From Mugil cephalus (Eukaryota; Chordata; Actinopteri; Mugiliformes; Mugilidae): DNA of 64,000 bases. A model generated the notes under the pieces. It made no database searches. It was not told the DNA's origin and saw only the letters and a list, made by a program, of their open reading frames with translations. Within the stretch, counting starts at the first letter, position 1. Each line of letters starts with the position of its first letter. Below, in pieces: positions 1 through 11,707 of the stretch. Made by a program: the position numbers and the translations under genes. The DNA is taken from positions 607,001 through 671,000 of the forward strand of contig NC_061790.1 in NCBI RefSeq assembly GCF_022458985.1. The letters run 5' to 3'.

Positions 1-900
1 TCATAGAGCACAATGTTCAGATTTCAAAACTGTGCTTAAAGTCCTGGAAACAGACGATTCACATAAATATTGGACATATAATAAATATTCAGACGGACAG
101 ATTCAGTTCGTCCTTAGAGAAAAGAGGAACATCTGAAGTCCTGTACGTGGGAAAGGATTTGAACCGTCGCATTCAGGATGAAATAGCAGCAAACAAAAGT
201 TAGGAAATATATCAAGAGAAGGAGAGCTAAAAAAAAATATCACACAATACATTTAATGTCTGTTGTGACTACAGGAATAATGTGAAAAAGGTCATTGATA
301 AAAACAATGAGGACATAGTTTAAATATTCGGTTGAGATAAATATATTGGTGTAGTTGTGAGGCAGAATGTGGCCCTTATAGACTAGTGTGGTAAGAAACT
401 GAACCCAAGAACAAAACGTAAAGGAAACATGATGATAATAATGACCATAATAACTGTCTTGTTTCTCAGCGTGGCCTTAACGTCCCTGAATCTGTCATGG
501 ATGTTCGTTCCTATGACCTGCATGTGTATCACTGTGAGTATCATGTGTTTTAGCTCATATTTCTGACCAGACGCATTATTGATGAACATGAGTGTTGATT
601 TGCAGCGTGTATCTGTAGCCAGAGTCTCTCTGGATCATCAGCTCGAACACCTTCCTGTTTACCACCGTGGCTTCCGTCTCTGGACAGGAGGAAAAGCAGA
701 GGCTCCCTTCGTCATCACATCCAGTAGCATGGACTTCAGTCCTGTTCTTCGAGAGACTGAATCTAGGTCACCTTAAACCATCATCAACCAGAATCACTGA
801 ACCTTTAACTGTCCCACAAATTTGGGAAATTACAGGAAAAAAGAGGTGCAGAGACATGAGGAGGGGGGAGGAGGAGAAGCACCTCCACACTATGCAGGGT
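1..900. other. Intergenic, no gene seen
   Basis: A/T-rich unique-looking sequence. I find no exon with recognisable coding content, no RNA gene and no clear repeat. Short open frames here are unsupported. Confidence 0.5.
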
Positions 901-914
901 GGGAACATAAAACA

Positions 915-1110
915 TGTCCCATATTGAGTTTTTGCCGATATCCGATATTGTCCAAATTCTTAATTTCCGATTCCGATATCAGCCGAAGTAGCAGAAACCG
1001 ATACCGATATAAGCCGGCGCTTTTTTCCCGCCCAGACTAATTTTAGGTGACATATCTCCTGTTGTCGAATTAACACATGACCTACTTTTATTGTGGTGCC
1101 CCACTAGATG
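915..1110. mobile_element. Interspersed repeat with 'ccgatatccgatattg' motif
   Basis: The stretch around 935-1015 repeats variants of the core ccgatatc/ccgatat several times in both orientations (for example near 940, 970 and 1000). Imperfect GATATC-type subrepeats like this are familiar from small non-autonomous DNA elements of teleosts. I see no terminal repeats or target duplication, so family and borders are inference only. Confidence 0.4.
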
Positions 1111-4080
1111 TGCTCTACATCGGTGCGGTTTGATGAGGTCATCAAACGCGCGCCGGTAAATGTCTCAGGAGCCCACAAGCAGCAGCAGCAGCACGAACAG
1201 CACAACCCGTATTTTCCCGACTATAAGTCATGTTGTTTTTAGTAGCTTGGCCGCCGTGCGACCTTTATACAGAAGCGACTTATATATCACAAATGACCAC
1301 AAGAGGGAAGGGAGGCTTTTATTTCTAAATCCCTCCTCATTCAGTAGCTCATCTTCATCTTCCTCACTGCGCTGAAAACGGGGGAGAAGTGGAGGCGGAA
1401 AAGGAACCTGGTTTTAAATTTCTGGGGCTCAACTAGAGCTGCAACTACCAGCCGGCATCCAAACTGATCACATTGAGAAATATTTTAGAGTAGCTAATTA
1501 AACTCAGATAAATCTCACTTTTGCCAACTTGTTGATGACTGACAGTGAATGTGCATTAGTCACCATTAAACAGAAGGATTAAACAAAAGCAGCCACATGG
1601 AGACGGCTGAAGCGATGCTAATGCAAACTCTACTGCTACTGTCAAAAAGGCTCAACAGTCTTTACTTTCACAAAACACTGAGGAAGGTCCATCTGCCCTA
1701 AAAATGGTTGAAGTCTTTCTACCGCTGCTCAGTAGGAGGCATTTTAACATACTGCAATAGTCATTACATGTCCCTCTCAACACTCTGCCTCCATCATCAG
1801 CTCAAGGGTGTGTAGGGAATGTGGATGGACAACCTATATGTAAGAGTGTCATTTATATGACTCATGGTTACTAAATGTGACGCTGCTTCTGTGATATGCA
1901 GGCTTCAGTCAGACTGATCTCAGAGCTGAGACCAGAGAATCACAGCTGATCTCTGACAAAATCTGAATAAAGAATAAAAATGTAGCAGGTTGGTGATTAA
2001 ACATATCAGATCTACAACAGTAACAGACAGTGAACTGACCCCAGAGTCTCCAGTCTACAGTCTGGACTCTCCAGAAAACCACACAGCTGCTTCACTCCTG
2101 AATCCTTCAGGTTATTATAACTCAGGCACAGATGTTTCAGATGGGAGGGGTTGGACTTCAGAGCTGAGACCAGAGCTTCATAGTGAGTCTCTGAGAGTCC
2201 ACATCAAGTTAATCTGTGAATAGAAAACAAATAATATCTGTTGTTAAAGGGTCAAAGACGTATAAGGATTTTAAAAGTGAAAAAAATAAAAATCATTAAG
2301 TTACTTCCTATCTTCATTAAAGGGCTCTGTATACGACGCAATAATAGGAATTTGTTTTAAGAATGCAATAAACATTTTTTAGTGAATCATACGATTTCTC
2401 CCGTGAAAAATGTCCTTCCTGGATAACGTAGATTGATTTGAAAATGAATTAAGATGTTTATCATTGTTGGCATTTTCATCAGAACTAATGTTATGTATTT
2501 GGACTTTTATAGTGAAATTGCTTCATTCGTTCCTGTTTGCCACACAATAACACAATAGTTCATGCCAAAAAGAGAAAAATGATGGAAAATGTCTTGATTT
2601 TTTTTTTTATAGGATAAGTAACAGGGTTGTTATTGTATCCTCAACTCAAAAAACACTGTACTGTAATATAATATGACATTTGGGTTAAATCATTTGACCA
2701 CTGCAAGATTTCAGTGTCTTTATTTCATTAAAGGCTTTTTGAGGAACATCATTTTTAACAGACATATGACAAAGACACTGACAACTGTAAAAGGTTTGAA
2801 AAGGTTTTGGAAACGTGTAATACTCAGCCCTGGTTTTCTTCCTGGCCCTGAAAAGTCTCTGCCTTTCTTTATTAGACGGTGGCGTCTGCAAGGACAAAAC
2901 TGACCCTTAAACATCAAGAGCTATGCTCATTTTTGGGCAATAACTTCACAGTGTCTATGATAATGTCCTGTCGCTGAAAAAGATAACAAAAAAAGCTCAA
3001 AAATACATAATACTGCTTCTTTAATTATTTAATTAATCAGTTGCTGCTATTAATAATTATAATAAAAGAACATCAGTCCAACATCAAATCAATGTCTAAA
3101 AACCTACAGCTACTGAACTGATTAACACGTCCTGCGTCTCTAACAGAGGACGTCCTGTGTCTCTAACAGAGGACACGTCCAGTGTCTCTAACAGAGGACA
3201 TGTCCTGGGTAACAGAAAACCTTCGTTATCCAGGAAGGACAAAACAACTGTTTCTCCTTTATAATCAGGCACTAACTGGGTCTACTGTGTAAAACATTAG
3301 CTTAATCTTCCACACACCAATGTCATATTTCACATGAAATAGGTCATTTTAAAATGTAAAAATGATAAATGTGTTATTAGCGTTATCCAGAAAGACACAT
3401 CATGGTGATACATCACGTACCACTGAGCAAAAAGGTCAAAATATCAACATTTTAAGAGAGATTTACTGGCATTGTTTTCTCTTTCGGGTCCTTCAGAATC
3501 TGTTGGCTGATACAAAACCCTGTAACATGAATGTCCAAATCCAAATATGGTCATAGACACTTTATGTGTGAGACACAGGAAGGACATTTGAGAATCAGAA
3601 AATGTAAATGAGCTTAGTGTTGTTACTATATTTGTAGGTGTCATTACAAACACCAACACAATTATGCCCCAGTGTATCATTCATGCCTTTATTAAGATTT
3701 TTGACATTTTTAGCATCATTTTGTTCTTAGATCTTTAGCCCGGACGTTATCCAGGAAGGACAGTTTTGTACTTTTGAGCTAAATTGGTCCTTACATTTTC
3801 ATTTTTTACAGTAAATACTCACATGAGCAAATAAAGTGAAGAGAATTGAGTAACAAATTGTACTTTTTTATTTTTTTATTTATTTTTTACTGTCATAAAT
3901 ATGCCTCGGACACCAGAATCCACATGTCTCGTCTTTGACCCCAGATCAGATCATTTCCATTGTAGATCCAGACTGAACGAGCATGAACCAGAGTGAGGTG
4001 AATTAATTTAGGTGAATTCATTTAGGTGAATTCATTTAGGTGGAAGGTCTGGAGCGTCACATGTTCCATGTGCTGTAATT
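1111..4080. other. Intergenic, repeat remnants
   Basis: No supported exon. It contains a short tandem array near 3128-3208 (units of about 24-27 bp built on 'tctctaacagaggac') and four copies of a 17-mer starting cgttatccagg. One 17-mer copy is inverted (2412-2428) and three are direct (3224-3240, 3381-3396 with mismatches, 3745-3761). A 20-odd-bp phrase 'cagagctgagaccagag' occurs at about 1922 and 2160. These suggest old mobile-element debris. Confidence 0.45.
3128..3208. repeat. Short minisatellite (about 3 units)
   Basis: Three consecutive units share 'tctctaacagaggac' separated by variable 'cgtcctgcg/cgtcctgtg/cgtccagtg' spacers. The period is about 24-27 bp. Confidence 0.75.
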
Positions 4081-4084
4081 AAAA

Positions 4085-4530
4085 TAAAACACGTCTCGTC
4101 TCGTCTTCGTCCACTTATCCAGGTCCGGGCCGCGGGGGCAGCAGCTTTAGGAGGGAGGTCCAGACGATTCCACTTCCACCAGCTCCTCCGCAGGATCCCC
4201 AGGCCAGACGGGAGATTTAATCCCTCCATCGCGTCCTGGGGCGTCCGGGGGCGTCCTACCGGTGGGACATGTCCCTAACAACTCTGACTCCTCTCGACGG
4301 TTCTGCTCTGAGCTCCTCCCCATCTCTAAGGCCGAGCCCGGCCACCCTACGAGGAAACTCCCTTCAGCTGCTCTTGTTCTTTCAGTCATCACCCGAAGCT
4401 GGTGACCATAGAGGAGGGTTGGACATAGACTGACCGGTAAAGTGGGAGCTTCACCTTTCTGCTTATTTCTCTCTTTACCACGACGGAGCAGTGAAGCAGC
4501 CGCAACACATTTCTTCATCACTAACATCAT
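4085..4530 (-). mobile_element. Non-LTR retrotransposon (LINE) fragment, C-terminal end of reverse transcriptase ORF
   Basis: On the minus strand an open frame (4147-4530) reads '...CPTLLYGHQLRVMTERTRAAEGSFL...' and further on 'LLGTCPTGRTPPDAPGRD'. This is the well-known C-terminal tail of teleost RTE/Rex-like LINE reverse transcriptases (family consensus 'TYGHELWVMTERTR...'), followed by the typical 'GDPAEELVEVE' and a 3' tail (about 4085-4160) rich in 'cgtcttcgtccacttatccaggtccgggccgcgg'. It is 5'-truncated and internally shortened: part of the segment normally between 'MTERTR' and 'CPTGR' is missing. It is a dead copy with no complete polymerase domain. The exact LINE clade is my inference; the family resemblance is strong. 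Confidence 0.82.
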
Positions 4531-5550
4531 TTACACATTGTTGGTGAAACATATCAACATTTGACTTCACTGTCCAGAAGCTCAGACGCTCACAGGGAAA
4601 AGTTTGAACTGACTTCCTTTGATTTCATCTCTCCTGCTTTCATCAGCACCAGTGAACTTCTTTTCCTATCTGTCTGTCTTATTAAACACTGAGTGATCGA
4701 CCTGAAGTTCACTGATGATACAAAGTCAACACTTCCTGCAGAGACTTGACAGTAAAAGCCTTCCATCAAAGAGAGCTGGTTCTGTCCTTCACTGTTTCAT
4801 CTTGAGTTAGTTCAGTCTGAACTGAGCTTAGAAGAGTCTAACAAGTGTTACTGACAGTGAACTGGACTGATCAGATACAGATCACACTCTAACTACACTG
4901 GCTGGTTGCTACACACTGACTATGGGAGGAGGAGAAAACTGCAGCTCAGTCCATCCACTAGTAGCCATCTGGAAATCTGTACACGCTTCAACATTAGGAC
5001 AAATATATCTGAACATTGATGAGTGGACGTTCTGAAATGGAGGTTCTGAGGTGTTTTACTACACAAATACCATCAGTACTTCCTGGTTCTAAACCCAGAC
5101 TAGGATCTTACCAACCTGCACTAACACATCTCCATCATGAGTGTGAAGCTTTCAGCAAATCATCGTCTTCCATCAGGTCAGTTTACATTAGAAACAGTCT
5201 CTTACTTTGTGTCTGAGGGTCCAGGTTCTCTACTGAAGTTTGGAGGAATAAATTCTTTGGACCAGTGACTCTTCATAGACTCTGCTCCGTCCTCCTCGTC
5301 CTCCATCCTCTGGACTTCCATCAGTCCAACACTCAGTTACAGTCAGTCCTCTCCAATCAGATGATTTCATAACTGTCATAACTTTCAGACTCTGGTCCCG
5401 ACAACAACATGAAGTTCAGTTACATTTACACACGACTCATCAGGTTGTGTCAAAGAGTCATAGAAGCTCGTAGCTGTTTAATGCTAACAAAGTATTTACT
5501 AAAGTAACAATGTGTCCAGATTTCCCAGTTTTCCATCTCAACAATACTAT
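4531..5550. other. Intergenic, no gene seen
   Basis: Moderately GC-poor unique-looking sequence with no exon I can support. Confidence 0.4.
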
Positions 5551-5850
5551 TACTACTAATGCTACTACTAATAATAATATATATTCTATAATATACTTAA
5601 TTACTAATAAAATACTATACATACTATTATATAATATACTATACTATTAATAATAATAATAATAATACTACTACTACTACTAATAATAATAATCATAATA
5701 TATTAATTATAATAACAATACTGATAATAATTATATAATAACATTATTAATAATAATAACAATACTAATACTACTACTACTACTACTACTAATAATAATA
5801 ATATTAATAATAATAATAATATTAATAATAATAATAATAATACTTGTTAG
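5551..5850. repeat. Trinucleotide microsatellite block (AAT/ACT)n
   Basis: About 300 bp of interrupted aat, act and ata repeats, including pure runs of act and aat at about 5770-5845. Confidence 0.9.
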
Positions 5851-6125
5851 CTGATCTGCTCTGATGTGAAGTTTCTTAGAAATGAAGAATAACAGGTAAT
5901 ATCAGGTGAGACCGTGGACTTCAGGAGTTTCTGAAACATCGGAGCTGAAAAACATGAGCAGCTGCAGGATAATGTCGATGTGAGCGAAGTGAGAGATGGA
6001 AAGTTGATAACCTGACACAGAGTTAAGAAGGAGGCAAGTATGTGTGTGAAGTATATGATGATGGAGACAATGAACAGGAACCTTGTCCTCATTCTTCCCT
6101 CCACGGTCCAGGAAGAGAAAACTCC

Positions 6126-6127
6126 GG

Positions 6128-6168
<41 letters not shown>
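6126..6168. repeat. (AAT)n microsatellite
   Basis: A pure run of about 14 ata/aat triplets. It makes the poly-Ile and poly-Tyr open frames seen on the two strands, which are artefacts. Confidence 0.9.
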
Positions 6169-6169
<1 letters not shown>

Positions 6170-6734
6170 GTTGTGCTGTCCTCTTCTTTCTGCTCTGGCG
6201 TCTGAAAATGGAGAATCTACGGAGGTCGAGAGAGGTCAACAAATACAAATACACATACAAATACACAACACTGCCAAAGAGAGACACGCTCTGCAAACTC
6301 ACAAACGGAAATGTTTCCAGAGGACCCTGAAAGCCACGGACCATGTAGCGTAACAAACCCGTGTTAGCGGCCGATTAACGCGCCTGGGATGATGCTACTA
6401 GTCCCACCTGACTTCACCTCAGGTAAATTAACCTAAACTCTATATGATGTGACGTGTCTTATTGAAATCATTTATAATTTATTTACGGGATTGTATTTAA
6501 CTTGTTAAATGTTATTTACGAGCGTTAGATATTGGCTTTGTTAAGTCAAATAGCAATGAAACAATGAAACTAATTTAGATTCTTATATTAGAGATAGTTA
6601 TTGTATTAAACTTTTATTTCTTTTATTATTACAAATAATCTTTGTTACATTTGATAGTTGCTGTGTAAGCTCTCGAACTAGTATTGTCTGTCATATATGT
6701 AATTATAAATCTATATTATAAATACTATAATAAA

Positions 6735-6808
6735 TATTTAAATACATGTATATATGTATATATATATGTATATACATATAATGTATATACTTATGATATA
6801 TAGTATAT

Positions 6809-6853
<45 letters not shown>
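6735..6853. repeat. (AT)n microsatellite
   Basis: Imperfect then pure alternating at. The pure block is about 6808-6852. Confidence 0.9.
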
Positions 6854-6856
<3 letters not shown>

Positions 6857-7513
6857 GCTCTGTTACAGTCAGACGTTATAGGTCACACTTAAATAAATTC
6901 TATTTGTATTTACACTCCTTAATATGTGTTTTATTCTGACTGTAAATTTTACATTTTATCTTAAAATATCCCTGACAGAGGAAGGTAAAAGCAAACTGAT
7001 CATTAATGGAAGTAATTTTAATAACAAGTAATAATAACAAACACTCACTGTAATATTTAAATATTTACACTGAACCATTCGTCGTGGTTTCGTTCGGACG
7101 CAGTTTTGTGTTTCCTCCACGAGATGGAGCCATTTTTAATTCATTGGTGGAGTTTCAAGGAAGGCGTGGAGAAAGCTTTAGACCTTTGAGTCCTGCTGCT
7201 ACCCGTAGGAAGACAGGGAGGCACATAGGAGCAAACCCAGGCTTTAGTGACGTCCATGGACGGAGTGAGACCTCCTCATTATCTCTGCTGCTTAACGTGT
7301 GCTCCAGATTAATAGACGATCTTTGGACCAGGCAAGATTCTCCCGTCTGTATTCTCCAACAACACAAAACGCGATCTACGATGGAAAATAAATATTATAT
7401 GACATTAGCAAATGTTATTCGTGTTGTATTTAATAACGCTTCGTTTTCTGTTCTTACAAACTAAATAAAGCTTGTTTCCGCCCGGTCTCTATAGGGAGAC
7501 GCACCGCAGCAAG

Positions 7514-8792
7514 ATGGCCGCCGCGGATGGAGCCAGAGCCGCAGGTTTGGGAGCAGAGAGAGAAGAAGAAGAAGAAAACAAGCTCCAGATGTTGAAAGGT
7601 CAGACAGGTGTTGAAAAGCCAGACAGGTGTTCGCCGGGGAGTTCCCGGTTCATACGATCGGGAAGTTTTCATCGTTAATTTAAGGTTTCTGTCCGAGGTC
7701 ACGACAATGTCGAGTCCCTCTCAACCAGAGTCCAGCCAAAAAAACAGGCGTTTTAAGGCTCATCCCGGCGCTAGACTCAGGCTGTCTTTATTTGGTTCGG
7801 GAGAAATAAAAATTATTTCGTTCAGTTCAGCTCGGTCTAGTCCTCCATACAACCCCGAATTAATGAATTAAGCGAGCTGGTTTGTTTTCAGCCCATTGAA
7901 ATGTCAGACTAATGGAAATGTGTTCTTTTCAATGTAGTTTTGACCTGAATCACCTGACCCTCTCTATTTGTACCTCGTGTCTCACTGTACCTGTACCTAT
8001 CTCACTGTACCTGTACCTATCTACCTGACCCTGTCTACTCATGTACCTGTTATTCACCTGACTATCTCTTACCTGTCCATCACGACCCTGTCTACCTGTA
8101 CCTGTACCTATCTACCTGACCCTGTCTCACTGTACCTGTACCTATCTACCTGACCCTGTCTACCTGTACCTGTACCTATCTACCTGACCCTGTCTACCTG
8201 TACCTGTACCTATCTACCTGACCCTGTCTACCTGTACCTGTACCTATCTACCTGACCCTGTCTACCTGTGCAGGTGCAGCGTTCCTGACCACGGTGGCGT
8301 CTGCAGGGATGATCGCAGGCTTCGGCTCCACGTTGGCGTTGGCCAAGAAGAAGAGTCCGGAGTGGTTCAGTAAGGTACAGGACTAGAGGTCCGGCTCCGT
8401 CTTCATCGGTGCTGAATGTAGAGGCCGCTTTAAACGAGTCGTTTCCTCCACAGGGCGTCACGGCGACGGCGTCGGTCCCGGAGGGCGGAGCCTCCCTGGC
8501 CCTCAGGGCTCTGGGCTGGGGGTCCCTGTTCGCCTGGTGTGGGGTCGGTCTGCTCAGCCTCTCGGTGTGGAAAGCCCTCGGAGTCCACAGTGTACGATCT
8601 TTAGAGGCCAACTCTGCTATCACGCTAGGCTAATGATAAATATGTTTTTAACTTCAATCCTTGTCATTTTCCCAGTTGCCAGAGTTCCGACAGAAGATGC
8701 AGTCGCTGTTTCCGCCCATCCCGAAGAGCTCTGAGGCTGCAGCTGGATCTGAACATCTGGACTGGGACTCTGTGTTTAAGTCCACGCGATGA
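7514..8792 (+). CDS. tmem242: Transmembrane protein 242 (complete, 4 coding exons)
   Basis: Coding exons are 7514-7598, 8274-8374, 8454-8591 and 8676-8792. All borders are GT/AG and phases agree, giving 146 codons plus TGA. The product matches vertebrate TMEM242 (human about 141 aa) in the segments 'AKKKSPEWF', '[11 protein letters not shown]' and '[15 protein letters not shown]', then 'KMQS.FP.IPK'. Two hydrophobic helices lie at about residues 30-50 and 78-98, with a charged loop containing KKK between them. The N-terminus is acidic and poorly conserved, as in the family. Human TMEM242 is a mitochondrial inner-membrane protein reported to help build the ATP synthase c-ring and associated complexes. 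The start is the first ATG in the conserved frame, in context aagATGg. It lies tail to tail with arid1b, as in human. Intron 1 carries a minisatellite ending at the 3' splice site. Confidence 0.95.
7960..8272. repeat. Minisatellite in tmem242 intron 1, about 34-bp unit
   Basis: Units of the form 'tacctgtacc' plus 'tatctacctgaccctgtc' repeat about nine times, perfect near the right end. The last unit runs straight into the acceptor 'ctgtgcag' of exon 2 at 8273, so the repeat supplies the pyrimidine-rich tract of that splice site. Confidence 0.9.
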
Positions 8793-9145
8793 GACGAGAA
8801 ACTCAGCGAGTTCCACAGACTGGACGATTCTCGGGAAACTGAACCCGATATTTGGATCTGGATTCAGGACTGATTCACTCAGAGATCCTTGTTTAAGCAG
8901 CGACGTTAACAGAGCCACCTGTCAATCAAAGAGGCCACACCCCCTTGACTCCAGAGACCTGAACTGTTCTTGTATCAGGACGTAAACATGTGGGTTTAAC
9001 ATGGAGGTCTATGGAGGACCGACTCTAGTGCAGCCTCTAGTGGACGATACAGGAACTGAACATATTATTTTATTACTGGCTTCATTATTTGAGATTAACT
9101 CAGAATCTAACTGTAAATACGTCGGTGTAAAAAAAACGTTCCTGA

Positions 9146-9151
9146 AATAAA
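9146..9151 (+). terminator. Poly(A) signal AATAAA, probable tmem242 3' end
   Basis: A canonical AATAAA lies about 350 bases after the tmem242 stop and is followed by a GT-rich stretch (gttatccgtgtttgtc). It is the first good hexamer in the 3' region. Use is inferred. Confidence 0.65.
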
Positions 9152-9229
9152 AATGTTATCCGTGTTTGTCTAAAGTCTCTGAGGAGATGAGCTTTTATTC
9201 AGAGTTTTTAATGTTGAAATGTGTCTGAA

Positions 9230-9740
9230 TCATAGACTGTGAATAAAGAGGGAACGGATTCTCTGAAGTGAAGCCAAAGCTCATACAGCTCCCCCTGGTG
9301 GCTGGAGGCCGCAGGTCTTAAGCTCCACCCCCTCCATGTTAGTGGGCGGGGTCAAACTAAAACACTAAAATATACGTCAAATACTGGGCATTGGGAGTCA
9401 TCGATATTGTGGCTCCACCCTCCAGCCGTATTTATATATAGGCTATGGTCCAGATCGAAGACCAGTTTTACATCTTAACATGGGGCCTCTAGTGGACGTT
9501 AGAGGAACTGCAGTTTTTCTCGTGCTAGCTTAATTTCTCTCTTCCCGTGTGCCAACATCCATCTAATCAGGTGACATTTCCAGTCAAAATTAGCAAGTGT
9601 TGGCATGCTAACATGCTATGCTAGGAGTACAGAACCAATTTTGGATAATTAGGCTACGTCATGCTATCATATCCCATGATGCCAGGGTAAGTCTCTGGCT
9701 CACTGCTTTACTCAGCATCTAGTGGACGTTAGAGGAACTG
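9230..9740. repeat. Dispersed repeat remnants between tmem242 and arid1b
   Basis: The phrase 'tctagtggacgttagaggaactgcag' (in parts) occurs at about 9487 and 9718, with a degenerate copy at about 9036. 'gctccccctggtggctggagg' near 9290 is also typical of multi-copy fish sequence. Family and limits are unknown. Confidence 0.45.
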
Positions 9741-9954
9741 CAGCTTCGTGCTCGGCTCTGGAAGTTTCTGCTCGGTCAAGAACCCAAACCAAACCAGGCC
9801 TACGCGTGAAAGTAACGTTTCCAAATGACTCCAAGGAGACAAATGTCACCTCCCCCCGATAGTGTGCAGTAACAATTCCAGCCTCAGGGGGCGCCGCTGC
9901 AGAGAAAACCAGCCCAGCGCTGCGTTCACAGTGCTCAACCAGAGTTCATGTACG

Positions 9955-9960
9955 TTTATT
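9955..9960 (-). terminator. Poly(A) signal AATAAA for arid1b (candidate)
   Basis: Read on the minus strand, AATAAA lies about 730 bases beyond the arid1b stop codon. The intervening 3' UTR is A/T-rich with poly-A/T runs (about 10500-10560). This places the arid1b and tmem242 3' ends about 0.8 kb apart, tail to tail. Confidence 0.5.
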
Positions 9961-10688
9961 CTTTAACATGTTGTGGAACATATAAAGATCTGAAGAAAAA
10001 ACGACGTCGGACTACAGTCACCACCCGCCACCCTTCGACTTCCTGTACAAACAGTCTCTCAAATCAAACTCGCCCCCAACCCCCACCCTGAAACTGAGGT
10101 TTGTCTTTAAATACAGGAGAAGTCGTCACCTCCACCTGGACGTCCAGGTGAGCAGAGCTGATTAATGTACATCGAGTATTTACAGGAGGACGATGAAGGA
10201 GTCGTAAAAAGTTCTTAAAAAACTTAACGTGAAGTCCCCCCCCCCCCCATCGCCGTCCACCTCGCCTGATACTGCTGTGGTTCGGCAAAAATACTGATGG
10301 TCAAACTGCAGATGGTCAGAAATTCACATTAAAAAAAACAACAACAACAAAAGTATTGCACCAAAACAAAGTCCAGGAAATAAACGTCCTATCTACAGCG
10401 TGGTTCACCCCAGCCCCCCCAGCCCCCCCATCCCATCCCAGCACACAAACAAACGCTGCCCACCGTCACACTTTGGTTAAAACAAAACGACAAACGTAAT
10501 AATAAAAAAAAAAAAATTCAAAATACAAGTATTAAATATTTTTTTTTTGTATTAAAATTACTTAAAAATTCCAAATAAACTTTTGCGGATGGAGCCGAGG
10601 AGCTTTAGATATTCTCTGTATAGATTCATTTGTATGTAAAAACCTTTCTGTTCTTTAAATAAAAATATATTAGGAGCCGGTGTCGGTG

Positions 10689-11707
10689 TCACGAGCGGCC
10701 GATCTTAAACAGTACTTCACACATGATGGACGCCACGGACGAGTTGAGGGCGGCCGCCAGCGAGATGTCCAGCAGCCGGCCCTCGTACAGGAGCAGCTCG
10801 GCCCGGTTCTCGTCCACCCGGGCCACGGCCAGCAGGGCCTTGGCGGCGCGGCACATCATGTTGATGCTGGGCGGCTCGGGCGGCGCGGCGGCGTGGACCA
10901 GGCCGTGGGGGCTCTGCTGGTACTGGGCCACGGCCACGCTGTCCTCCAGGAAGCCGATCAGAGTCCCCACGCTGCCCTTCAGCAGAGCGATGGCCCTCGC
11001 CGCCGTGGGGTCGCCCTGCGCCAGGTTGGACAGGACGGCGACCGCCATCTCCCGGCACACCTGGCTCTTCCTCTCGCCCACCAGGCGGACCAGCACCGAG
11101 AAGAGCTTCTGCTGGCGGCTGAACGGCGGCGTGGCGAGCAGCAGGTCCACGTTGCAGTCCTGGATGCTCAGCTTGCACAGACACTCCAGCACCAGTCTCT
11201 GAGGGGTGAGGGACGAGAAGCCGCCCGCCGAGGAGAAGGGGTCCTGGGCCTCGGCCGACGGGCAAACCATCCAGTGCAGCAGCCCGTCCAGGATGGGCAG
11301 GCAGACGCTCTCGGGGTACAGGGAGAGGTCCAGCTGGCCCGAGATGTTGGCCAGCGTCACCAGCGTGTTCTCCCTGAGCGCCGCCAGGCAGTCCCACCAC
11401 CACTCGTCCCGGCTGCAGGCCCGACCCTGCTCCTCCTCCCGCTGGTAGGCGGAGGGCGACCGTTTCCTCCGGCGGGGGTGGTGGTGGTGCAGCAGCACCA
11501 GCCGGCCCAGGATCAGCACCAGGCCGGCGTGACGCGACAGGACGCCGTCGTTGCCGGGGACGAAGGACAGGTTGCGGACGATGTTGGAGATGCAGACGCA
11601 GCGTTTGGCCAGAGAGTCTTGCCAGGACTCGGCCGTGGACAGCGGAGCCTCGTCCCAGCAGCGCGGCTCGTCCTCCACCTGGCTGAGGGGACTCTGACCT
11701 CCGACCT
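10689..11707 (-). CDS. arid1b: arid1b exon 23: C-terminal BAF250_C domain and stop
   Basis: It codes for about 339 residues of the conserved C-terminal domain that binds the BAF core. Hallmarks: '[11 protein letters not shown]', 'LSFVPGND', '[18 protein letters not shown]', 'ISGQLDLS', '[11 protein letters not shown]', 'LATPPFSR', 'NLAQGD' and the terminal 'VLFKIGRS' then TGA. The exon is very GC-rich (about 70 percent), unlike flanking introns, so all other frames on both strands are also open and give long shadow ORFs. It begins after the acceptor tctctag at 11708-11714. In human this sequence is, as I recall, continuous with the preceding exon. Confidence 0.96.

Noticed and set aside
5847-6356. 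169-codon minus frame with poly-Tyr and 103-codon plus frame with poly-Ile
   Set aside because: Produced by the (aat)n microsatellite. The flanks show no conserved protein features.
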